Below, piece by piece: positions 26,214 through 34,367 of a stretch of 64,000 nt of DNA. A model generated the notes under the pieces. The model had not been told where the DNA came from. It made no database searches and saw nothing but the letters and a program-made list of their open reading frames with translations. The stretch comes from UBA1715 sp045615765 (GTDB taxonomy: Bacteria > Bacteroidota > Bacteroidia > Bacteroidales > UBA1715). The stretch is from positions 4,209 to 68,208 of the forward strand of contig JAZLFM010000002.1 of the NCBI GenBank assembly GCA_045615765.1. The letters are read 5' to 3'. Both the position numbers and the translations under genes were made by a program. Position 1 is the first letter of the stretch; each line of letters opens with the position of its first letter.

Positions 26214-28616
26214 TTATTTTGTGTAATATTTTTTTAATTCGTAGCCTGCAATTGCAAGGAATGAAATCAATAATATGCACGAGAATATAAGCGAAATCTT
26301 ATCTGTAATGTAGAATGCTTTTGGTTCAAATTTGAAGGTAATTTCGTGGTTTCCTGCAGGAATTTCTAGTCCGCGTAATACATAGTTGGCACGGAAATGT
26401 GGAACTAAGTTGTTGTCAATATATGCATTCCAACCTTTATCGTAGAAGATTTCAGAGAAAATTGCCACGCCTGTTTTTGAATTGTTTGTCGTGTAATGCA
26501 ATTCTTCTGGATGATACGATGTCAATTGTATGCTTGCCGCAGAATCAACTACGAATATTGTGTCCGATACGGAGTATCGTTGGTCAACAAATGCTTCATT
26601 TCGTGGATCAAATACTTTTAATGCTGAAATTTCAGCATTTGCATCAGGAACAATATGAATGTTCTTTATGAACCACGCGTTGCCTAAAGCATCTTGGTTG
26701 TATTGTGCTGTTGGTTGTTGGTTTTCACCAGGAAGAATGAAATATTTTGTGTTTAACATACAGTACACAGCCATATTTTGTTTAGACAAGCAAGAGTCTA
26801 TCAATTCTTGATAGCGACGCATTTTTGCACCGTGATATCCTCCAACCGATTTGTGGAAATACGATGTAGAAGCATCGTTGAATGGACTTACAGTAAAGTT
26901 CATCACACGGAAGTTTGGATCAGTATCTTGTAAAATCGTTCTGTCTGCTGGAGTTGGTTGAAACAAATATTTTGTTGCTTTTACAAAGTCGTCATTATTT
27001 AAATAACGCTTATTTACAGGGAGCATATCAAGTATTACAACACCGGCGAGAAGGGAAACAATGACGGTTGAATTTTTGATAACATCAAATTTGTAAAGTG
27101 ACAATATTCCAAAGCCGGCTGCTACAATCATCAAAGAACGAATTATATCGCCAGTCATCATTGCCTTACGGTCTGCTAAAAGTGATGGAAGTAACCAATC
27201 TGGTAACATGTCTGCATCGTGTGCTCCTTGGAAAGACCACAATCCTGCGGTTATAAATAACAATAATAAGAATCCGCCAACAATACCAAAGGCAAGTGTT
27301 AACTTTTTGAATGCGATATCTTTCTGGTTGTCTTCTAAAAATTTCTTTATCGCTATTATTGCAAGAAGTGGCATAGTAAATTCTGCTATTACTAGTATCA
27401 TAGACACGGTGCGGAATTTATTATAACCAGGGAAGTAGTCTAAAAATAAGTCGGTAAGGAACATAAAATTGTGTCCCCAAGCTAGTAAGATTGAGAATAA
27501 GGTAAGAAATGCCAGCCACCATTTTATTGGTCCGGTAACATACAATAAGCCAAATACGAATAAGAATATTACTAAAGCTCCGATGTAAACTGGTCCGGAA
27601 GTTACTGGCTGTTCGCCCCAGTATGTAGGCATACTTTTAACGATTTTTCCAGCATTTGGAACATTGTATTGTTTCAATGTTTTGAATGTTTCCGAATCTT
27701 TATCTAATTCACTTGACGACGCACCACCTTTAAAATTTGGTACAAGTAAGTCTATGGTTTCGCTTATGCCATAACTCCAAGCTGTAGCGTAATCTTTATC
27801 CAATCCGCTTGTTTTATTTTCATCGTTTGTTGTTAGTTCTGATTTTCCACGAATCGAGTCTTTTCCATAGTCGTATGTCGCGTAAAATCTGCTGAAGTTT
27901 GCACCTACGGCCAATAATAAGCCTGCTAACAATAAAAGTGATGGTTGTAAGAATTTCTTCATAAATTCTTTTGTCTTAATTGCATCGTACAATACAAACA
28001 AAACAAAAACGATGCAGATCAAGGCTGTATAGTAAACGATTTGTAGGTGGTTTGCGATTAAGTCAAGGGCAAGAATCATTGCGAAAATAGCACTTCCTAA
28101 CAACTTTTTGTCTTTACAATAAGTAACATATACCGAAGCAACTATTAGTGGTAGTTGCCCAAGTGCAATACATTTGGTAATATGTCCGGCTTCAAGAATT
28201 ATGAAAAAATATGATGAAAGTCCATAAAACAAAGCCCCTAAGGCAGAAATACCCATTGGCATTCCGACTAATAGGAGAGCAAGAAAAGCCCATACAAAAT
28301 ACATAAGAATAATCATCTCTGGATGATCAACTGTTGTGTGGAATGCATCGTAAATGTAGCGAACAACATTGCTTGTTGTTATGTGAATAAGATATGTAGG
28401 CATACCACTAAACATACTGTTTGTCCATAAAGGAGAATCGCCAGTTTGTTCTTCATATTGCATAGATTCGTGTGCGGCACCTTGCCATTGAAGCACATCG
28501 TGTTGGCGTAGTTCTTTGCCGTCGAGTATTGGACTAACATAGAAAACCGACATAAACGCAAATCCTATAATTATCAATGCACTTATAAGTAATGGTTTGT
28601 AATTGAATGTTTTCAT
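26214..28616 (-). CDS. YfhO-family membrane protein
   Basis: An 800-residue protein with a dozen or so membrane helices followed by a large extracytoplasmic domain (about residues 540-770) and a C-terminal helix. The N-terminal ELRQHDVLQWQGAAHE, MFSGMPTY, and the late VFSEIFYDKGWNAYIDN and RANYVLRGLEIPAGNHEITF are typical of Bacteroidota YfhO proteins. YfhO relatives in Firmicutes act in glycosylation of lipoteichoic acid; the fold is GT-C-like. A lipid-linked sugar transferase role fits the adjacent flippase but is inference. Confidence 0.85.
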   Translation of the reverse strand: MKTFNYKPLLISALIIIGFAFMSVFYVSPILDGKELRQHDVLQWQGAAHESMQYEEQTGDSPLWTNSMFSGMPTYLIHITTSNVVRYIYDAFHTTVDHPEMIILMYFVWAFLALLLVGMPMGISALGALFYGLSSYFFIILEAGHITKCIALGQLPLIVASVYVTYCKDKKLLGSAIFAMILALDLIANHLQIVYYTALICIVFVLFVLYDAIKTKEFMKKFLQPSLLLLAGLLLAVGANFSRFYATYDYGKDSIRGKSELTTNDENKTSGLDKDYATAWSYGISETIDLLVPNFKGGASSSELDKDSETFKTLKQYNVPNAGKIVKSMPTYWGEQPVTSGPVYIGALVIFLFVFGLLYVTGPIKWWLAFLTLFSILLAWGHNFMFLTDLFLDYFPGYNKFRTVSMILVIAEFTMPLLAIIAIKKFLEDNQKDIAFKKLTLAFGIVGGFLLLLFITAGLWSFQGAHDADMLPDWLLPSLLADRKAMMTGDIIRSLMIVAAGFGILSLYKFDVIKNSTVIVSLLAGVVILDMLPVNKRYLNNDDFVKATKYLFQPTPADRTILQDTDPNFRVMNFTVSPFNDASTSYFHKSVGGYHGAKMRRYQELIDSCLSKQNMAVYCMLNTKYFILPGENQQPTAQYNQDALGNAWFIKNIHIVPDANAEISALKVFDPRNEAFVDQRYSVSDTIFVVDSAASIQLTSYHPEELHYTTNNSKTGVAIFSEIFYDKGWNAYIDNNLVPHFRANYVLRGLEIPAGNHEITFKFEPKAFYITDKISLIFSCILLISFLAIAGYELKKYYTK

Positions 28617-28647
28617 ATCTAAAAAGTTTTATGTCTAATTGTTATTG

Positions 28648-29835
28648 TTAAAAAGCTTCACGCATTGTCATATAAACACCGGAATCTCCAAAACTTCCTC
28701 GCCCGTAGTCGATGCGTAAGTTTATGTTGTTTTTAACATCGCTTTGGAAGCGAATACCGGCTCCGTACACGTATTTTATGCCTTTGAAATCAAAATCAGC
28801 GGAAGAAGAGCATGTGTCGCCAAATCCTCCAAAAACCACAGCACTAAAACGACTCCAAATATGTTTTCGCAACTCTGCTTGAGCATAATATGCGTTTTTG
28901 TCAATATATATGTATTTGTTAGAAATACCACGCATTCTTGTCATTCCACCTAATTGATACATACTGTAAAATGGAATGTCTCCATCGCTAACACCCCAAA
29001 AGATTTGTGTTGCGAGAATCAAATCTTTATAAAGACGCATATATTTTCGCATGTTTATTTCTGCCGCATGGAAAGAGTACGCATTTGCATTATATGGAGC
29101 AAAATATTTAAAACCGACAGTTATTAATTCTCCATGGGTTGGATAGTTTACGTTGTTTCGGCGGTCAAATGTGAAATGTGGCCCAAGACCGAACAACACG
29201 GGATTCTTTAATTCTGGAATATCATGCCCGATATCGTTAGCGCCTAAAGATTCACATTTTCTGTGTGAAATATCGAACATAAATCCTAAGTAACAAGTTT
29301 GGGTTAGTTCCTTTGATACATTCCCCATAAATTGAAAATCGTGCATGTCGAATTTTACAGGATTTGTGTTTAATGTATCATTCCCAATACCATAGAATTT
29401 ATCAGGAGAAATTTGATATTGCAGATTTGCATTTATCATGACTCCGTGAGTAGCATAAATTACCATATCCGATTTTAAATTCAACCAATTGTTTGTTGAA
29501 TATGATGCTAGGCTCGATATTGATGTCGGACGGTAAAACCGTATTTTCTTATTTTCTTTGTTGTTAGGTTCAATTATGATAAGCGACAATGCACCCAACG
29601 AAAGTCCGCTTGCTGGGTCAAAACCTAATGACGGGTACAACTTTGATGAGAATCTTCCGCGTCTGTATTCAAATTTTTGCATTACGCGGTCAATAATATT
29701 TGCTTTTTCAGTAGCAGGTACGCTATCGGAAACGATGGTCGCAAGTGTGTCAGAACTAGAGGAAACAGATTCTGTTTCTTGGCTATAACTGTACATAGAT
29801 AGCAAAAGCAGAAGTAGAGTAAGAGTTTTTTTCAT
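28648..29835 (-). CDS. Omp85/BamA-type outer-membrane barrel protein
   Basis: A 395-residue exported protein with signal peptide (MKKTLTLLLLLLSMYSYSQ). After a short linker the whole mature part is a beta-barrel of the bacterial surface antigen (Omp85 C-terminal) type: alternating strands, QLGGMTRMRGISNKYI near the RGF/RGY-type loop motif, and a final YGAGIRF and aromatic C-terminus (TMREAF). No POTRA domains are present, so it is not BamA itself but one of the short POTRA-less barrels common in Bacteroidota. The ATG at 29835 gives a proper signal peptide. Confidence 0.82.
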   Translation of the reverse strand: MKKTLTLLLLLLSMYSYSQETESVSSSSDTLATIVSDSVPATEKANIIDRVMQKFEYRRGRFSSKLYPSLGFDPASGLSLGALSLIIIEPNNKENKKIRFYRPTSISSLASYSTNNWLNLKSDMVIYATHGVMINANLQYQISPDKFYGIGNDTLNTNPVKFDMHDFQFMGNVSKELTQTCYLGFMFDISHRKCESLGANDIGHDIPELKNPVLFGLGPHFTFDRRNNVNYPTHGELITVGFKYFAPYNANAYSFHAAEINMRKYMRLYKDLILATQIFWGVSDGDIPFYSMYQLGGMTRMRGISNKYIYIDKNAYYAQAELRKHIWSRFSAVVFGGFGDTCSSSADFDFKGIKYVYGAGIRFQSDVKNNINLRIDYGRGSFGDSGVYMTMREAF

Positions 29836-29868
29836 TTTGCTGTTGCTATATATCTTGTTCACAAGAGG

Positions 29869-30468
29869 TTATCGTCTTATTTGACCTTTTTTCTTGTTGT
29901 TATTGTTGCTACTGGTTGGAGCCTGTTTGTTTTGAGTTGAGGTCGTTGTCTTCGATGTTGTAGTTCTTGCTCCTGGTTTTACAGGTTCTTCGTCAACAAT
30001 CTCTTTTGCCATAAAAATCTGACGGCGTATGGTACTCTCATCCGATTCAAAAGCGCCTACACTCGAATCTTCAATAGTAAGTGTACTAACCGAAGAATTT
30101 TCTATAAGGAAGTCGTCGATTTTACAGTTTCGGATTTTTAAATCAGTGATTGTTGCATTTGTAAGCGTTAGAAACTCACAAATAACATTTTCTATAACTA
30201 CGTTGGTAATCACTGTTTTTTCTATAGTAATGTCAGTTGCTGTTACATTTGTAACTGAAGACTCTACTGTAACAACGTTGGTAATTAACACATTTTCAGG
30301 TCCGTATTTTCCTGCAATAGAGTCTGCCACACGCTCAGCGTATGTTTTTCTTGGAGCTTCTTTTGTCGTTTTAGCTGTTGAAGCTTTAGAGCTTGGCGAT
30401 GGACGGGATTGTGCGTCAACTTGTGCATAAGCAAATACGCATAGTAATATTACAAGAAGTTTCTTCAT
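29869..30468 (-). CDS. Secreted beta-solenoid (pentapeptide-like repeat) protein
   Basis: A 199-residue exported protein. The signal peptide is residues 1-20 (ending VDAQ). Residues about 60-145 form ten-residue, double-pentapeptide repeats: ITNVVTVESS, CEFLTLTNAT, ITDLKIRNCK, IDDFLIENSS, VSTLTIEDSS and VGAFESDEST. Hydrophobic residues recur every five positions, as expected of a right-handed quadrilateral beta-helix. The C-terminus (165-199) is a T/N/K-rich low-complexity tail. Function is unknown; a periplasmic or surface structural or binding role is possible. It precedes the Omp85-like barrel by 33 bases and has a strong promoter. Confidence 0.72.
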   Translation of the reverse strand: MKKLLVILLCVFAYAQVDAQSRPSPSSKASTAKTTKEAPRKTYAERVADSIAGKYGPENVLITNVVTVESSVTNVTATDITIEKTVITNVVIENVICEFLTLTNATITDLKIRNCKIDDFLIENSSVSTLTIEDSSVGAFESDESTIRRQIFMAKEIVDEEPVKPGARTTTSKTTTSTQNKQAPTSSNNNNKKKGQIRR

Positions 30469-30471
30469 TTC

Positions 30472-30489
30472 GTTTACAATTTTGTAAAC
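30472..30489. promoter_or_regulatory. 18-bp perfect inverted repeat, possible operator
   Basis: GTTTACAA-TT-TTGTAAAC is a perfect palindrome located between the -7 box (30489-30496) and the start codon (30468) of the solenoid protein gene, where a repressor would block transcription start. The 2-base centre is too short for an RNA hairpin loop without losing pairs, which favours a DNA-binding site. Confidence 0.4.
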
Positions 30490-30517
30490 AAAGATACATT
30501 TTTTCTCATAATATCAA
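30489..30517 (-). promoter_or_regulatory. Bacteroidota promoter of the solenoid protein gene
   Basis: On the minus strand a TTG (30517-30515), an 18-base spacer and TATCTTTG (30496-30489) fit the TTG-N17-23-TAnnTTTG consensus. It is one of the two complete promoters seen in the window. Confidence 0.65.
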
Positions 30518-30535
30518 TAAGATGGGAGAGGCAGA

Positions 30536-30958
30536 TTATAGGAATGACTTTTTTTGTTCCATATACGATTGAAGAATAATTGTAGCACTAATACTGTCCA
30601 CAATTTCTTTATTTTGTCTTTGTTTTTTCTTCATACCGCCGTCCAGCATTGCCTGGTGTGCGATAGTTGAAGTAAAACGTTCATCCATTTCGCTTATGGA
30701 CATATTAGGGAATTGTGATTTAAAATGTTTTTCGAATATCAAAACGTTTTTCGCATTTTCTGAATTTTCGTTGCGTAGAGTTTTTGGCAATCCAATCACA
30801 ACGTGGTCAACAGTTTCTTTTGCGAAATAATCTTTCAAAAACTGCATCAAGTCGCAGGTACGCACTGTTGTCAACGCGCTTGCAATAATTTGCAAGGGAT
30901 CTGTCACTGCTATGCCAGTGCGTTTTGTTCCATAATCAATAGCAAGAATTCTTCCCAT
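30536..30958 (-). CDS. ruvX: Putative pre-16S rRNA nuclease / Holliday junction resolvase family (YqgF/RuvX)
   Basis: A 140-residue RNase H-fold protein of normal length. The first acidic motif is LAIDYGTKRTGIAVTDP (Asp7), then VVIGLPKTLRNENSENAK, and MDERFTST with the conserved acidic-Arg pair. A late Asp lies in KEIVDSISATIIL. The family matures the 5' end of 16S rRNA and is also annotated as a Holliday junction resolvase. It is a single gene between the solenoid protein gene and the divergent sirtuin gene. Confidence 0.94.
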   Translation of the reverse strand: MGRILAIDYGTKRTGIAVTDPLQIIASALTTVRTCDLMQFLKDYFAKETVDHVVIGLPKTLRNENSENAKNVLIFEKHFKSQFPNMSISEMDERFTSTIAHQAMLDGGMKKKQRQNKEIVDSISATIILQSYMEQKKSFL

Positions 30959-30965
30959 AACGAGC

Positions 30966-30973
30966 CAAAGGTA
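30966..30973 (-). promoter_or_regulatory. Promoter -7 box of ruvX
   Basis: TACCTTTG on the minus strand ends 7 bases from the ruvX ATG, so the transcript would have almost no leader. Confidence 0.5.
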
Positions 30974-31067
30974 TTAAAATTTATGACTATGTGCGAAAAA
31001 GTGCCTGTAAAATCGTGCTTGCCGATTCGATAAAACACAGTATATTTACAATGAAAAATTTGTAATT

Positions 31068-31760
31068 ATGAAGAAAATAGTTGTTTTAACTGGCGCAGGT
31101 ATTAGTGTTGAATCTGGAATTAAAGCATTCCGTAGTGAAGATGGTTTGTGGGAAAATTTTCCTGTTGAGGAAGTAGCAACACATAGTGCCTGGTTTCGAA
31201 ATCCTCAATTAATGTTGGATTTTTACAACAATATGCGCAAAAGTTTGGAAGAAAAACAACCGAATCCTGCTCATATTTGCTTAGCCGAAAAAGAGAAAGA
31301 TTTTGATATAACCGTAGTAACACAAAATGTTGATAATCTTCACGAAAGAGCTGGTAGTTCAAAAGTAATTCATCTCCACGGAGAGTTGACAAAAGCTTGT
31401 AGTTCAAAAGATGAAAACGATGAGTCTTGCTTTGTTGAGATTGGTTATAATCCAATAAAAATGGGTGACAAAGCAAAAGATGGTTCTCAACTTCGACCAC
31501 AAATAGTATTTTTCGAAGAAGCAGTGCCTAATATTGCTCCTGCTGCAAAATTGGTGTCCGAAGCAGATATAATGATAGTTATAGGAACGTCAATGCAAGT
31601 GTATCCTGCTGCAGGTCTTGTCGGATATGTAAAAGAAGGTACCCCAATTTATTTTGTTGATCCGCAACCAAGGGTGTCGCCGTTGACAAATCTTACCGTT
31701 ATTGCCGAACCTGCCTCGACTGGTGTTAAAAAGGCATTTGATATGATCGAGAAATTATAA
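31068..31760 (+). CDS. SIR2-family NAD-dependent protein deacylase (CobB-like)
   Basis: A 230-residue sirtuin. The NAD-binding GAGISVESGI (residues 9-18), TQNVDNLHERAG (85-96) and catalytic histidine motif HLHGEL (102-107) are intact. The overall type is class III (SIRT5/CobB-like). Two points are unusual. The Tyr-X-X-Arg pair that recognises acidic acyl groups reads YNNM (Tyr53, Met56), with an Arg one position later. The zinc-ribbon CxxC pairs are absent, only single Cys111 and Cys121 remaining; zinc loss is known in some bacterial sirtuins. A lysine deacylase is likely, with uncertain acyl preference. Confidence 0.88.
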   Translation: MKKIVVLTGAGISVESGIKAFRSEDGLWENFPVEEVATHSAWFRNPQLMLDFYNNMRKSLEEKQPNPAHICLAEKEKDFDITVVTQNVDNLHERAGSSKVIHLHGELTKACSSKDENDESCFVEIGYNPIKMGDKAKDGSQLRPQIVFFEEAVPNIAPAAKLVSEADIMIVIGTSMQVYPAAGLVGYVKEGTPIYFVDPQPRVSPLTNLTVIAEPASTGVKKAFDMIEKL

Positions 31761-31769
31761 ATTTTGAAG

Positions 31770-31800
31770 ATAGGGATGATGTTCAATGCATCGTCCTTAT
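31770..31800. terminator. Hairpin between convergent sirtuin and PorT-like genes
   Basis: ATAGGGATGATG pairs with CATCGTCCTTAT (31770-31781 with 31789-31800, two G.U pairs). It fills the 44-base gap between two converging genes, so a two-way terminator role is likely despite a weak T run. It also resembles the other intergenic palindromes of this window. Confidence 0.5.
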
Positions 31801-31804
31801 AATT

Positions 31805-32398
31805 TTAATGCACAATGTAATATCGCAATAGGAAGTAAAGAACGAAATTATAGTATCTGTCGTTGTTAGGTAGTACAGAATATGATGCTCTTGCTTCTAA
31901 ATCAACGATTTGTTTGTTGCAAAACATACGATAGTTTATATTCCCGGTTACTTGTAAATCAACTTTGCTAAAATCGTTGCAGGTGGTTCTTATATCGTTT
32001 AATAGAATGTTTTCGTATGCTTTAACTGACATAGTTGGACCAACACCGAAAGAAATCTTTAAAGAAAATGCAGGTAGCCAATAGTGCGGACGTACTTGTA
32101 ATGTGTAGTTTACGTCAACATAACCAATCGTTGTTTTAAAACTATGATTCGATGAAGCTGCGCCTTTTTGAGAGAATGCAAGTTCAATTGTATGGGCAAA
32201 AGGGTTGTTATTATCAAATCGTGTTACAAACATTCCTCCGTATGCGCCTATTCTATGGAAACCGGAATGTTCGTCGCCATCAACTTGGCTTGTGGTAAAT
32301 CCTCCTGTAAGTCCTCCTATAAATGACTGACTATAAGTAGTTGTAAAAAAGCAACATAAAAAGATAAAACTAATTAACTGTACTCGTAATTGATCCAT
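31805..32398 (-). CDS. PorT-like outer-membrane beta-barrel protein
   Basis: A 197-residue exported protein with signal peptide (about residues 1-24, ending TTTYSQ). The mature part begins GGLTGGFTTSQVDGDEHSGF, the typical start of the OMP_b-brl/PorT-like family, and alternates short amphipathic strands to an aromatic C-terminus (LLRYYIVH). Probably an eight-stranded barrel of unknown role. The start overlaps the 3' end of xseA by 29 bases, so it is translated from the xseA transcript. Confidence 0.78.
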   Translation of the reverse strand: MDQLRVQLISFIFLCCFFTTTYSQSFIGGLTGGFTTSQVDGDEHSGFHRIGAYGGMFVTRFDNNNPFAHTIELAFSQKGAASSNHSFKTTIGYVDVNYTLQVRPHYWLPAFSLKISFGVGPTMSVKAYENILLNDIRTTCNDFSKVDLQVTGNINYRMFCNKQIVDLEARASYSVLPNNDRYYNFVLYFLLRYYIVH

Positions 32399-33671
32399 CT
32401 GAAAAATGTGTGGTAATTGTGTCGTTTGTTGCTAATTGTGTAACTGATTGTATGATTTTCCCATCAGAGTTTGTCGTGAGAGAATAACCTTTTTTTAGAA
32501 TATGTTCGGGATTAGCATTTTGCGTTCTTGTTTCAAGTAGTTGTAAATTAGCTTGTTGCTTAATGAAAATCTTCTCAATACTATTTCTGATTCGTTGTAA
32601 TTGATTGGCACAGAGAATCGTTTCTTCTTGCACCTTTTGGGCATTCCCGTGAAGTATTTTTTGCTTGTACAGTTCCAGTAGTCCCTTTGCTTGAAGTATT
32701 GATATATGTAGTTTATTTGAAATACTTGATTGAAAAGAATTTAGTTTGTCTATTTCTTGTCCAATTGTTTCAGAAACTAGAGACTGTATGTTGTCTTGAA
32801 TGTCTTCTATTCTTGTAAAAAAGTCTGTTGCTATATAGAGTAAAAATTCCGCAACAGCTGTTGGAGTTTTTAGTGAAGTGTTTGCTACTATATCGGTGAT
32901 TGATTGGTCTTTATCGTGTCCAATACCAGTGATTATAGGAATTGGAAAATTCGCAACATTTCGGGCGATTTCATAGTTATCGAACCAACGTAAATCAGAC
33001 CGTGAACCTCCACCTCGAATAATTGCAACCACATCAAAGTTGTCGATTTGTTCATATATGGACTCAAGTTGGCTTACAATTGATTGCTCAACTTCAACAC
33101 CTTGCATTGCTGCAGGGAATAATGTTGTGTAAAATTGGATGCCGTCAGGATTGTTCGTCAGTTGTTGTATGAAATCTTGGTATCCAGCTGCGGTCGCTGA
33201 GGAAATAACGGCAATTCGTTGCGGAACAGACGGGATTGCTATTTCCTTGTTCATGTTTAATATGCCGTCTTCTTCCAATTGTCTAATGATCTTGAGGCGT
33301 CGTTGTTCGTCTTCGCCGACAGTGTAGGTCGGATTTATGTCGCTAATTTGTAATGCAAGTCCATATAGCGCATGGTATGTTATAGTTGCTTGTACTAGGA
33401 TTTTCATACCTACGCAAAGCGGAGAACCAGTTTCTGATTCAAAGTATGGAGCAAGCATTCTGTACTTATTTGCCCAGATAACAGCACGCATTTTCGCCTC
33501 TGGATATGGCTCATCTTCGTCTTTTTCAATTAGTTCCAAATAGCAATGACCATTCCTATTCGGCTGAATCTCGCTAATTTCTGCGACAACCCAATAACTT
33601 GGTTCAAGCGTCTTTTTCAGACCTTGTTCAATTAATTTCGATAGTTCCGATAAAGAAATTCCTTCTTCCAT
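32370..33671 (-). CDS. xseA: Exodeoxyribonuclease VII large subunit
   Basis: A 433-residue catalytic subunit of exonuclease VII, which degrades single-stranded DNA. An N-terminal OB-fold (SYWVVAEISEIQPNRNGHCY) is followed by the core motifs IAVISSATAAGYQDF, VVAIIRGGGSRSDL, ITGIGHDKDQSITD and TSLKTPTAVAEFL, then a long coiled-coil region. The start MEEGISLSELSKLIEQ at 33671 is used since the reading frame upstream runs through the divergent promoter region. The small subunit xseB is not adjacent, as it would be in many genomes; a barrel gene follows instead. Confidence 0.94.
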   Translation of the reverse strand: MEEGISLSELSKLIEQGLKKTLEPSYWVVAEISEIQPNRNGHCYLELIEKDEDEPYPEAKMRAVIWANKYRMLAPYFESETGSPLCVGMKILVQATITYHALYGLALQISDINPTYTVGEDEQRRLKIIRQLEEDGILNMNKEIAIPSVPQRIAVISSATAAGYQDFIQQLTNNPDGIQFYTTLFPAAMQGVEVEQSIVSQLESIYEQIDNFDVVAIIRGGGSRSDLRWFDNYEIARNVANFPIPIITGIGHDKDQSITDIVANTSLKTPTAVAEFLLYIATDFFTRIEDIQDNIQSLVSETIGQEIDKLNSFQSSISNKLHISILQAKGLLELYKQKILHGNAQKVQEETILCANQLQRIRNSIEKIFIKQQANLQLLETRTQNANPEHILKKGYSLTTNSDGKIIQSVTQLATNDTITTHFSDGSITSTVN

Positions 33672-33676
33672 ATCCA

Positions 33677-33684
33677 CAAAGGTA
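33677..33684 (-). promoter_or_regulatory. Promoter -7 box of xseA
   Basis: TACCTTTG on the minus strand ends 5 bases before the xseA ATG, which predicts a leaderless or nearly leaderless transcript. Confidence 0.45.
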
Positions 33685-33697
33685 GAAAAATATAATG

Positions 33698-33705
33698 TAC
33701 ATTTG
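33698..33705 (+). promoter_or_regulatory. Promoter -7 box of the O-methyltransferase gene
   Basis: TACATTTG on the plus strand ends 5 bases before the ATG at 33711. It is arranged back-to-back with the xseA box in a 39-base divergent spacer. Confidence 0.45.
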
Positions 33706-33710
33706 TCTGT

Positions 33711-34361
33711 ATGAAAACAAAATCTGAGCTGCTTTTGCAGACATATATAGAGAATCATATTGATGACGAACCTGAATTATTACAGGAACTTCGTCGTCAG
33801 GCGCATTTAACTTTGTTACATCCACGAATGTTGTCGGGGCATATGCAAGGACGCATTTTAAAGATGTTTATGGAGATGATTCGTCCGAAACATGTACTAG
33901 AAATAGGTACTTATACAGGTTATTCAGCACTTTGTATTGCAGAAGGTCTTGCTACCGATGCTCATTTGGATACTATTGAAATAAATGACGAGTTGGAAGA
34001 TAAGATTTTGAAATTTTTCTCTTTGTCGGAGCATGGAAAGAAAATATCGCTTCATATTGGTGATGCGGTGGAGGTAATGCAATCGCTACCATATAATTTT
34101 GATGCAGTGTTTATGGATGGGAATAAACGTCATTATATTGCATATTACGAAGCTTGCATGGAAAAGCTGAATGTAGGAGGCTATATTTTTGCCGACAACA
34201 CGCTTTGGGATGGTCATGTGATAGACGAGCAGGTTGATAAAAACGATTTACAAACAAAGGGAATACTTGCCTTTAATGATTTGGTAAAAAATGATCCTCG
34301 TGTCGAAACGGTGATTTTCCCTATCCGCGATGGTATAACAGTCCTTAGAAAACTTTACTAG
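33711..34361 (+). CDS. SAM-dependent O-methyltransferase (caffeoyl-CoA OMT-like)
   Basis: A 216-residue class I methyltransferase of the family-3 O-methyltransferase group. The SAM motif is VLEIGTYTGYSALCIAEGL and the metal/substrate region reads FDAVFMDGNKRHY then ADNTLWDGHV. Bacterial members methylate catechol-type hydroxyls or have tRNA hydroxyuridine (TrmR-like) activity; the sequence alone does not decide. Start is unambiguous because the promoter box lies directly upstream. It converges with the PAP2 gene, 6 bases apart. Confidence 0.88.
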   Translation: MKTKSELLLQTYIENHIDDEPELLQELRRQAHLTLLHPRMLSGHMQGRILKMFMEMIRPKHVLEIGTYTGYSALCIAEGLATDAHLDTIEINDELEDKILKFFSLSEHGKKISLHIGDAVEVMQSLPYNFDAVFMDGNKRHYIAYYEACMEKLNVGGYIFADNTLWDGHVIDEQVDKNDLQTKGILAFNDLVKNDPRVETVIFPIRDGITVLRKLY

Positions 34362-34367
34362 TAGTGT

